The notes under the pieces: model-generated
What the model was told of the DNA's origin: nothing
Database searches by the model: none
The model's input: only the letters and a program-made list of their open reading frames with translations
Assembly: GCA_051294375.1 (NCBI GenBank)
Contig: CM119269.1
Span: forward strand, 15,511,918-15,575,917
Direction of reading: 5' to 3'
Source: Paraspadella gotoi
Lineage: Eukaryota; Chaetognatha
DNA length: 64,000 nt
Program-made: the position numbers and the translations under genes
Shown here: in pieces, positions 51,401 through 61,130 of the stretch
Layout: every line of letters begins with the position of its first letter
Numbering within the stretch: position 1 is the first letter of the stretch

Positions 51401-52464
51401 TTTTCATTGTGTCATAAACGTATTAATTTTATTTTATTAACTTTCTTTATTTCTTTTTATATTTTTTAGTTTTTTTATTATGTTTTCGTTTGCTCAGACT
51501 TAGTCTATGTTTGTTGATGATGATTGTACTGAATCGACCTTGTTGTATTCGAATCAAATCGCATATATATTTTTAAGAAAATTCATTAACTTATTAACGT
51601 TTGTCAATTAAAGAACTGGAACTTTTGTTACTCCGACCTGATCCTTCTGAAGCTGTTCATGTTCCCTTTCATCGGATCTCCCAGATCAGAGACGAACTTC
51701 TGAAGATGCTCGTCCGCGGCGACGGCGTCGTCGTCGGCGTATGTAGCTTCCACCGCCGAACTCGAATACCTGGAAAGAAAGGACTTGAGTTGCGGTACTA
51801 TCTTGTAAAACAAATGCACAATGTGGCCAGTAGGTTTCCATTTTCAAAATTTTTTTCTTTAAAGTTTGTAAAAAATTAAAATCAACTAAATTTCAATTGC
51901 GAAATTACTCGTTTCACTATTTTAAGTTTTTTTTAAATTGTGTTAATTTTCTTTCGTTTCGTTGTTTTTGTAGATTTAGAGAAAAACAAAGTTTATTTGT
52001 TTGTTTACAACGATTTTTGTTTCACATAGGGACATGTTTCGGCTTTATGAAGGCTTATACACAAAGCCGAAACATGTCCCTATGTGAAACAAAAATCGTT
52101 GTAAACAAACAAATAAAGTTTTTTTAAAATAATATTTTATTTATATGGTTTTATTTTATTTATTTATACTTTTTTCCTTCATCTTTTTAATTTTATATTT
52201 TTTAAACAAAAAACCATTTTCTAAAAAAAAAAACCCCAACAAAAGTCTCTGACGACTGACTTGGTGAGGGCGTCCCAGAGTTGTAATCCATCGTCTCTGT
52301 AGTAAAATCCTTGGAACCCGTCGTCCTCAGCCGAGGCGCCGAATCCCCGCTTCGACATCCCGCGGCGGAAGCACAATGTCCGCGTAGTCGAGGTCGCATG
52401 GCGGCGCGCTCGAACATCCGAACGCCTCCGAGAGTGCCTAAGAAGCCGAGGCGAGTAATCTCCT

Positions 52465-52504
<40 letters not shown>

Positions 52505-53600
52505 CTCTCCTCTCTCTCTCTTCTCTCTCTTCTCTCTCTCATCTCTCTCTCTCTCTCTCACACCACACCGTAGAAAAGAATCGATCTGTCAGCGGCGCCC
52601 TGTCCAGATCAGGGTCTGTCTCGCGAGCCAATTGATGCCGACGGCATTGTCCATTGGGCTAAGCATTTGTAAGACTGGGATTTGCGCAGCAGCTTCCTTG
52701 CCGATGGCCCAGACCCAATTGTGGTAAGCGATGGCGACGGGTTCGATGGAGAGATGACCCAGTCCCAGGTGGTTCACGAATTGCATCATCTATGCGTCAC
52801 GGATTAATTATTTAGTTAATCCTTCTTTGAAAATCTACAGCGTATTATCTAAAGCCCTTCTCTCACATGAGCGTCCGCGTTTTGCACGATTATCTTGGCG
52901 TAGAGCCACTTGTTTGGCGGGGATTTTGGCGTGAAGACCTCATTCGGTCGATCTGAAAACCGCGTCAGCTGAATCCCCAGGACTTTGAGGTTGTGCCCGC
53001 TGGAGAAGACCTCGTCGCTTCTGTGGCAGTGAGACGTTAGTGGGCGGAAAAAGACAAGAACATTAACAACTAAAACCAAGATGACCACGACCACGAAGAT
53101 TCCTTATATATATATATATATATATATATATTCTCGAAATATTCAGTATTCCAATCGACTTTATTGCAATAGTAATTCTATTTGAACTTGTTCCAACTTC
53201 ATTATTCAAATAATTCATTTGTCCTAATCTTCCTATTCAGCATTCTTTTTTAACTTTTAAGCTTGATCTTAATCGTCATGAATCCGTATTCCACTCTACT
53301 TACCTATACAGCAGTACCCAAGGGGCGTAATAGACGAACTCCGGGTGAGCCGCGTTTCGATAGCAACCGTCATCCTGCAGAGGATTGTCCGGAAGACCCT
53401 CCAACAGGTCGTAGTTTGCGACGAGGAGCCGCTTCTCTTCGATCAAAGTCTCTACGTTAACCGGTGCCTCGTCCAGGGTTTCGAGGACCCGCATGTCCTA
53501 GAGATTGAGGGATAAAGCCTGTCTGTCTGTCTGTCTTTCTTTCTTTCTTTCTTTCTCTCCTTTTCTCCTTCTTTCTTCATTTAGTAACCGATTTAAATGG

Positions 53601-53688
<88 letters not shown>

Positions 53689-56600
53689 CCCTCCTTTGTT
53701 TTCTTTCCGCCGTCATTTTTCATATTCTCTCGTCTCAAATCTACTTCCTTCTCCTGCACTCCACCGCCTCCTCAAACAACCTCCGGCACTTCGTCCAGAC
53801 TTCCAACGACTGTGACTTGGAACGGATTAATCCCTTGAAAGAACTGGCGGCAAAATTCCGCGTCGTCCTTCCAGTAGACGGAGAGGCGCTGAACCGTGGG
53901 CGGCATCGGGATGTAATCCGGATTAAAGAAGGAGATCCAACGGTTGCGAAGATCCTCCATGCGTTTGTTCTGACCCGTCATGCAGTAAAGGCCCCGGATG
54001 ATGCGGCTCACCACGAGGCCCCACCGCTCGGGCTTTAACATGCGGTCTATGGGTATCACGTTGGCCACGCCTGGCAGTAGATTTTGGCGGTGGGGGCGGG
54101 GAGAGGGCTAAGCTTTTATATCTTACAATTTTCATATTTTGATTCGTATATATAGTTTCGATATTATTTTATACTCGCGTTTGATTTTGATTTTTAAATT
54201 TTTAAGGTCTTGCCGTGAAGTGTATTGATTCACCATAAATCTCTCGGTCCCAATTTATTGAATTGAATCTCAATGATCTGATTCGATAATTCAAAAATAC
54301 AATTTTGACTAAAGTTTCACGCACGGTGTTTCCTCCGTTCTTCTTTGTGCATTTTGGTCCTTAACGTCTCCGCTACTCGAACGCCCCATGACCCTTTTAC
54401 TATTTACTTCTCCCACTCCCCAAACCACCCTTCAAGCTTTAACCCCATCTAACCCGGCATTTTGGAGGTGTCAAGATTCATGAACTTGAGTCTCCCGAAT
54501 TCGATCTCGTGATGCGGGTTGGCGAACAGGGTCGCGAGACTCGAGAACACCTGTCGCTTCACCTCCTCCAAGCTGCTCACGAACCTAAAAGAAGGAAAGG
54601 ACAAAAGATCAAGAGTCGATTTTCATTTTCTGTCGCTGACGGCGCTGCTCGTTGCGAGGACGAATAAAAAAAATAAAACAAAATAACACCGCGAACAAAA
54701 AAAAATCGAAACGACCCTTTAAACCGCTTTAATAAAACATTTTTGTACAAAAAAAGGTTCATTTTCTTTATTTGTCATATTTTATTTCTTTATGCTCTTT
54801 AATGCCTTTATTTTATTTAATGTCCTGCTACAAAATTTCCTCCAATATTAACCTTAACGCCCTCCGTTGCTGATCAAGAAACGAGACCATGGAGATATTC
54901 TCGATGGCTTTGCCTTCACGAAGTATGAAGCCGACGACGAATTCGAGGCGAGGTCCGGAGTCGTCCCCTTCCTTCTGCAGTAGGGAGAAACGAGTCTCGC
55001 CGGCGTCGACATTGGCGTCGTCGGTGTCGTCGGCGTCGACGTCGACGATCCGGCGCCGGATTTCGTCGACGCCGATTTCGCCGCCGAAGATTAAATCCTC
55101 GCGACTGAGACAGTCGTTGTCGTAGACTTCGAATCGGAGTCTGCGTTCGAATAGTTTATTTAAAATTATTATTTTAACTTTTATTATGTAACTTTTAAGT
55201 AAATTTAAGTTTCCCTCCTTTGTTCCAATCCAAAACCTGGCAAAGTGCTGTCCGACTTGAAACTTGGCCTCCTCCAGCCACGAGGGATTGCTGCTGTTGT
55301 TGACGATGCCCGTCTTGAACTCGTCGAGGGTTCGACCCGCGGAGTCGAGGACGGAGACGCGGACGAACGCGTCGGCGGAGGAGAGGCGGTCGGTGCGCGG
55401 AAGATGGCGAGCGTGGAGGCGTCCCACGCGAAGATCGCCCACGATGGGGTTGAGAAGACGGTCGAGGCCCTGGGGTGGAGAGAAAAGGGGGTGGAGTAGA
55501 AGTGGAGTAGAGGTGGAGTAGAGGTGGAGCGCGGGTGGAATAGGGTGGTCGAGGATGTACATTATTTGAATACTATTTTCCTTTCGATTATCATTTGATT
55601 TTAATTACGTTTCTTGATTGAGTGTTTGGCCACACTCTCAGACTATCCCTAGGTATCATCCCCCGGTGTCGCCCCTAGCCACCCGCCAGGGGAAAGGACT
55701 TTATTCTGACTGTTTACTTACTAACAGATTGGCGTCCCCGTCCATTGCGCCTCACCTTAATGGCGCACGCGTAGGCGACTTCCTGACCCGATCTGGCGGC
55801 GTCGACTAAAGCGGAGTTCGCCACCTCGAAGTCGCAGTCGAACGTGACGCTGGTGACGTCGTCCGCGGCCGGCGTCATCGTCACCGTCGTCGACGCCGCG
55901 ACCATTCCCGCGTTGGGTTCCATCCTGACGAACGAGTACACCATTTTCTGAGGGGGAGAAAAATTTTTTTTTTTCTTGTCGAATTAGAAGGAAATTATGT
56001 CAGAAAATAAATCTGAGAGACTAATCAGCATTACAATTTGTAGACATCAAATAAAAATTGAAGCAAAAATGAAATTTATTAAATGTCGGTTCGTTTGTTC
56101 CTTCGTCTGTTCTTAGTAGAAATTGATCAATTTAATCAAACAAACGCATCCATAAATTAATCAGTTAAATGAATCAATACAATCAATTAAAATTAATAAA
56201 GTCTCTTAAAAAATCACTAACATCAAATAATAAAATCAATTATGAAAAATCAATCTTTTTCCTCCCCTCACCTTTTGCTCGTCGTCCCGTTCGTCGAGCC
56301 TTTCCCAGATCACCCTCGCCTTCGTCTTGATCTTCCGCACGACGCCCACCTCGTCCTCGCCCTCCAACTCCGCCGCCTCGAAGCTGCTCCAGAAGGCGAG
56401 GGTTGATTCGCCGAAACCGCGGAAGGCCGCCCAGGTGGCATCGACCGGGGCGTGGACCAGCATGGACACGTGGGTACTTTTGAAAATTTGAAAATCAAAG
56501 GGATGATGTTAGTGAGTTTAATTTATGGATGTTGATGAGAACAAAAACGTATATTATAGACATTTTACTTGCCTTTCCAGATCTAAATGAAAATTTTAAA

Positions 56601-56714
56601 GTCAAATTTTTGTTTCATATGCTACTTTTGATTTGCACCCAACAGTCAGGTTAATTAATATTTTTAATTTTCAGTTTAACTAAATTTTCTCTCATTTTAC
56701 CTTCCCTTCGTCAT
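48414..56714 (-). CDS. SRPBCC-C2-lipoxygenase fusion protein
   Basis: Fifteen exons: 56714-56701, 56476-56272, 55947-55756, 55469-55237, 55140-54853, 54584-54454, 54070-53781, 53497-53304, 53020-52867, 52789-about 52569, 52438-52261, 51769-51638, 49131-49006, 48843-48651, 48566-48414; about 890 residues. Residues 4-138 form an SRPBCC domain (VSMLVHAPVDATWAAF, VGVVRKIKT, ending YACAIKGLDRL). Residues 148-245 form a C2 domain (DLRVGRLHARHLPRTD, NNSSNPSWLEEAKF, FEVYDNDCLSREDLI) with acidic calcium-loop residues. The rest aligns throughout to animal lipoxygenases: QFFQGINPF, NYDLLEGLP, WLYAKIIVQNADAH, NHLGLGHLSIEP, FYYRDDGLQLWDAL, ASAFHAVQNNAQFD and the C-terminal Ile (NASVDI). Lipoxygenases dioxygenate polyunsaturated fatty acids. 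The first iron His is replaced, and frame slips occur at 52.26-52.61 kb. All other junctions keep phase. Confidence 0.88.
49179..51414. mobile_element. 2.2-kb TIR element inside lipoxygenase intron 12
   Basis: Inverted ends GACACAATGAAAAATAACGT (left) and GACACAATGAAAAATAGCGT (reverse complement of right), flanked by TA on both sides. The interior is very A/T-rich and has no transposase-like frame, so it would be non-autonomous. It accounts for most of the one large intron of this gene. Confidence 0.6.
49793..49930. repeat. Nested fold-back inside the intronic element
   Basis: Outer arms TTGAGAATAATGG (49793) and CCATTATTCTCAA (49918). Inner arms AAATCAGCCTCTAG and CTAGAGGCTGATTT (49843-49883) close a short loop. 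Confidence 0.7.
51992..52117. repeat. Perfect 55-bp inverted repeat with hammerhead-like halves
   Basis: Two 55-bp arms, perfectly complementary as read, around a 16-bp loop (52047-52062). Each arm contains GCCGAAACATGTCCC, the 3' half of the Penelope-type hammerhead motif. The CTGATGA part is reduced to TTTATGA at the loop. It lies in the lipoxygenase intron between exons 11 and 12. Confidence 0.85.
52472..52560. repeat. Imperfect (CT)n tract in lipoxygenase intron 10
   Basis: CT dinucleotides broken by CC and TT steps. It lies beside the exon containing the frame slips. Confidence 0.85.
53600..53686. repeat. (CT)n microsatellite in lipoxygenase intron 7
   Basis: Long CT run with one early break. 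It produces Arg-Glu and Leu-Ser open frames that are not genes. Confidence 0.9.
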
Positions 56715-57027
56715 TGTTGCAACAGAAGTTCTTGAACTGAGGCTTTTGCGCGATTTGACTAATCCAAGAGAGTTGTCAAAGCCCTGAGAAAGTGTAATAA
56801 GCGATTATGAAGCGGCAATTAGTCGATTTTAACTTTAGGAAAAATAAATGTGTCTTTACAAAAAATCTAGTAATACATGATAAATTCAATAAAAAAGAAG
56901 AATTTATTGATTTTATCCGAGTGAAAGATCGAGTCGAAAGGGGTTTTTAATTCCTGCCTCCCGCATGTTGCGCCAATTTCGTCGGCGAAATTGACGAAAA
57001 AACTCGACTGACGAATCAAGGAACAAG
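56715..57027. other. Upstream of the lipoxygenase gene
   Basis: Short region before the predicted start codon at 56714, ending at a repeat. Presumed promoter and 5' untranslated region; no specific signal recognised. Confidence 0.4.
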
Positions 57028-57605
57028 TTTGAGCAAACAATGTCGGATCTGCCTACGATAATTAAGCGGTAATCAGATGATAAATCACGATAATTCTTTC
57101 GATTTGTGATCCTAACAGATCGTACAATACCAAACCAATAGCATTTTTTCAGCTTGCTTAATTTTTTAAACTCGCATAATTTTTTCAACTCGTATCATTT
57201 TTTCAACAGGCATCTTTTTTTCAACACGCATCTTTTTTTAACTTGCATCATTTTTTTTAAATTCGAATAATTTTTTTAACTCGCATAATTTTTTTAACTG
57301 AAATCATTTTTTCAACTCAAATCATTGTTTTAATTTGTATAATGTTTACAATTCATATCATTTTTTCAACTGGCATAATTTTTTCAATTTGCCTATTTTT
57401 TTAATTTGCATAATTTTTTTAATTTGCATCATTTCTTCACTTTAATTAGTAAATTAAGTAAAACAATTGTTTTTTTTAATTTAAACTTGCATAATTTATT
57501 ATAATTCGATGATGTGACAAGATTTAAGTCAATGTCCGACAAGATTGAGGGGGCGGACCGACGGACCGATAAAGTGGATTATAGAGTCGGGATCTGCCGA
57601 TAAAA
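57028..57605. repeat. Dispersed repeat family 1, copy 3
   Basis: Starts GAGCAAACAATGTCGGATCT and ends AGAGTCGGGATCTGCCGATA, the same boundaries as 28.63-29.40 kb. The centre is replaced by a minisatellite. Confidence 0.75.
57160..57440. repeat. Minisatellite, period about 17-20 bp
   Basis: About 15 degenerate copies of AACTCGCATAATTTTTT, with variable T-run length and substitutions in the CTCGCAT part. Confidence 0.8.
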
Positions 57606-58330
57606 ACTGCCGACTAAAAACTGAACTGAGGGTCTCGTTTTCCGTATAAGGCGATTTACAGATTCCCGCGGAACTACTGGTTGGGATAAGTCGTGAGCCT
57701 ACCCTCAAGCAAGGGTTTTAGGTTTGACCCTGCCTTTCATTAGTCATTATTTGAATTTCTGAAGATTCCTTTCTAGGAAAATTCTCCCATGGAGATTCCT
57801 TAAAACAAGATTTCTCCCTGACCGTTCAATAACTAAAATTAACTAACAAATGTTCTTCATTATTTTTGGATGAAGTTATCTGTTGAAATTAATTTTCAAA
57901 CTTGTTCTCGAAATTAGTTTTCACTTGCAGACCAGTTCTAGAAAAACCTACTTTTCTCTGACCCCTGATTGACTTTTCTATTTTTGACTTTCTCCCCCTT
58001 CGTTTCGTTGGCTTTTGACAACTTTCAAACAGGTTTTATAACATATTAGTTGAAATTTTAGTTTTAATTACCGGTTTTCATCTCTTCTTCTCTTCACCTC
58101 TTCACCTCTTCACCTCTTCACCTCTTCATTCCTTTAAATTTGAAATCTGTCGTAATCATTCTCATTTTTATCTCTGTCTCTCAACTGAAATTAACACATT
58201 TCGTGACTATGGTTGAAAAATATGTTTGAATTTGAGTTTTTTTTACATTGTATAATTTCTTTCAGATGAGATTAGACGAGATTAAGGTAAATATTGATTT
58301 ATTTACAACAACAACGGGAGGATTAATATT
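57606..58330. other. Non-coding, no gene recognised
   Basis: A/T-rich. It includes a short TTCACCTC tandem repeat (about 58092-58130). A weak tRNA B-box-like word near 57710 lacks a matching A box or stem. Confidence 0.45.
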
Positions 58331-58376
58331 CGGACATGTTTCGACTTTTGTTGAAAGCCTTCATCAGCACTGATGA
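58331..58376 (-). ncRNA. Hammerhead ribozyme motif (second copy)
   Basis: Minus strand: CTGATGA, stem II GGCTTT/AAAGTC around a 5-nt loop, GAAAC, palindrome ACATGT, then CC. The core is complete and closer to consensus than the 13.6-kb copy. No retroelement protein is recognisable nearby, so it is probably a solo terminal-repeat fragment. Confidence 0.7.
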
Positions 58377-58539
58377 AGAGTTTTTTTACATATATAACCC
58401 TGAATAGTTAATACACATTTTGCGGAAAAACTTTCCATATCAATCCTTCCCTACTCGCCCTCGCTTTATCAACTGAAATTAACTCGTTTTGTGGTTTGAT
58501 TGAATATCTCTTCGTCATCCAGGTCGTTTTAACCCCAAT

Positions 58540-58860
58540 GTAAATCAGTGGCTGCGCCAATACATGTAAATCGCTTTTAAGGGCTTAAACTGAACTGTTA
58601 TTATGGTACTAATAATATTTTGATACTTAAAAATATTTTATAAATCAAAATAATATTATTTTAGTTTTGATATAAGATANNNNNNNNNNAAATATTTTAT
58701 AATTCAAAATAATATTATTTTGGTTTTGATATAAGATATATGATTAAAATGCTTTGATCAAGACATAGAATAAGAAATAGAATAAAATAAAATTAAAAAA
58801 AAAATACTTATCTAATAAGCCCTTTAGTAAAATAATGTGAAAATATAAAGAAAATACTTA
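58540..58860. repeat. Dispersed repeat shared with the array spacers, broken by a 10-N gap
   Basis: CAGTGGCTGC, GGGCTTAAACTGAACTGTTA and ATAATATTATTTT recur at 37.03-37.2 and 45.05-45.2 kb. The segment ending TTTTGATATAAGATA is present on both sides of the gap at 58680-58689, so it is duplicated by the assembly. Confidence 0.65.
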
Positions 58861-60600
58861 AACTAAAATTTATTGTTATTTTATTTTTAAAAATGCTCTT
58901 TTATTTGTACAGCATCTGGTTTATTAAAATAAAACATGTAAAATTTGTTATTTTGTGTAAAACAATGTAAGTAAAGATGAAGTTGGTGTAGACAGAAGAG
59001 CAAATTTCTATAGAAAGTAAAGGGAAAATGCTCAAAGTAGAGATAGTAAAAGAGAAAAAAACAAAAAACAAAAAAAAACAATTGCCTTGCAAAGGCATTT
59101 CTTCATTTTCGTCATCATCAGCATCGTCGTCGTCGTAATCGCCTTTGACTACATCAAAAGTGAATAATGATGCAATTTAAAATGAAAGAATAGTTGAGAA
59201 AAAAATGGCGTGAAAGTAAAAACTTGAAATGAAGGAAAGAAGAGAGTCAAAATACAATCTTGCTTTCGGAATTTCGGATCCGGGGGAAGGTTTGCCAGCG
59301 GTGGTTTCACCGGCGCGTCACTCTTTAGAATTTAAAAGGGGGTTTTCCGACAAGGGCTAGAACCTGCGACATGGGGTTTGGAGGTGAAGCGTGAGCCCAA
59401 GTGAGCTGTTACGGCGCTGTCGGAGACAGTGATATTAATAGAAAAAGTTGATTCAAATCTCTGATAATCGAATTCTTCAACTCTCCATTGGAGATTTAGT
59501 ATTAGATCAAGCCGATTGAATTATGTATTTTGATTCAGTATCATAGGTTTACCGTAATGTTTCCGCAACATAGCCTGTCTTCACGAAATTAAAAGATCAT
59601 AAATATATATGGAAAATGGATATATTCATATATCGACTAGATACGTATTCATAAGGAAACCAATTATAATGCAGTTAGATTCTCAACGAAAATGAAAAGG
59701 GACAAGCTTACCAGCATTTTCCAAAAAAACTCAATGACTGGACGCACACGACGAATGATTTTGGACATTTTCCTTGAACCAAAAGTTCGTTTTATGTATA
59801 ATGTTTATATTAATTGGTTTATACAGGGCGAGTTGACGTTTAAGGGGTTTTCCTTTTTTTTCTCGAGAATGTTTCGAATTCCCTTTTATATTTCCTCCAT
59901 GGATGAAACAGGTTTAAGTCAAGGTTCTACGACTTTTCGAGAAGATTGTGATCGCGAAGATTAAAAGATTGAATGGATCATGATTAGATCATAGATCATA
60001 GTTTGGTCCTGTTACAATGTCATGGCAACGTGAAAATGACTACCGTTAGCTCGCCCATATAAAAGAATCTCATTTACTTTTTTTTTAAAGTTTAGATCGT
60101 AAATTCTGCTCGTGGTTCATATATCATGCTCCTCCTACAAATATAAAACTTTCTAACTTTAAAAATATGGTTTGAGGTCACCAAAAATTAACTCTACGTA
60201 ATAAGTCTGAACGATACAATTACAACGAATAAATTTTATTATTTGATATTACCAAGTAAAAAAAAAAACATTTTCAATCCATCCAGTAAATCTTTTGAGA
60301 AATCAAAATAATAAACACTCCTGTCAAATATATGTACAAAAATCAGAATCCATTTCATGCCACGTTGGCTGACATTTAAGATTCTTGAAACAAGTCATTC
60401 TACAGAAAATAAACGGATTAAAAACAAAAAAGAAAGTTATTTGCGCAGAAAGAAACTGATCTTCATATGGAATAACTTTCTCCGAAATTTAATCATAGGA
60501 AATATGATGATGACGACGACGACGACGACGACGACGACGCCGAAGACGACCGAGGAAAGCGAAAAACAAAAGGGAGAAAAAGATAACAGTAATTCATCGG
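58861..60600. other. Intergenic, no gene recognised
   Basis: A/T-rich with one tRNA-like patch (59347-59423) and a (GAC)n tract (about 60507-60540). Frames at 59692 and 60357 are low-complexity or unsupported. Confidence 0.45.
59347..59423 (-). pseudogene. tRNA-like sequence (tRNA pseudogene or tRNA-derived SINE head)
   Basis: Minus-strand 77-mer with matching ends CCGACA/TGTCGG, an A-box-like AGCTCACTTGG and a B-box-like GGTTCTAGCCC. The anticodon arm does not form a convincing stem, so it is not called a working tRNA. Confidence 0.4.
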
Positions 60601-60674
60601 AAGCGAGAAACCAATTTATAAAATCCAAAGCCTCGATTGCTTTATCGAAACCGAGGGGAATAAAAATAGTTGCT

Positions 60675-60775
60675 AGAAAGATTTCCGCTAGAGTGAACCA
60701 TTTAAAAAAAAAAAAAAAGGTTTTCGCTAGAGTGAACCATTTAAAAAAAAAAAAAGGTTTTCGCTACAAAAAATG
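60675..60775. repeat. Short tandem repeat
   Basis: Unit CGCTAGAGTGAACCATTTAA followed by an A run and GGTTTT, repeated twice with a partial third copy. Confidence 0.75.
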
Positions 60776-61130
60776 TGTCGCGCAGTAAACATGGTAAAAA
60801 TGAGAAAAATAAAAAAAAATAATAAAACGCTACGCTTACAGCTACTAAATATGAAAAATATTTAGCTACTTTGGTAACTCAAAAGACGAAGACGATGACG
60901 GAGACGACGTCAAAGACGACGACGAGGACCTTATCATTTACCACTGGTGAATCTCACCACTCAACCCTGACGTAAACGAAACCGAACCCAATAGATAAAT
61001 CATATTTAATTCAATGATATTTAAAAATTTAAGACCTTCTAAGATTCTCCCCTCTCTATTCCTCAAAACCTACGGCTTCCTCCCGGAGAAAAACTTTTTC
61101 TCTTTCTCAGTCGCGGATCCTTCAGCGAAG

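Noticed and set aside
53498-53716. Arg-Glu repeat frames on the minus strand and Leu-Ser frames on the plus strand
   Set aside because: Produced by the (CT)n microsatellite in a lipoxygenase intron.
59692-59964. 90-codon plus-strand frame
   Set aside because: No recognisable motif, no exon-like borders, surrounded by A/T-rich non-coding DNA.
60357-60788. 143-codon plus-strand basic frame
   Set aside because: Built from a (GAC)n tract and a short tandem repeat; no domain, no splice context.
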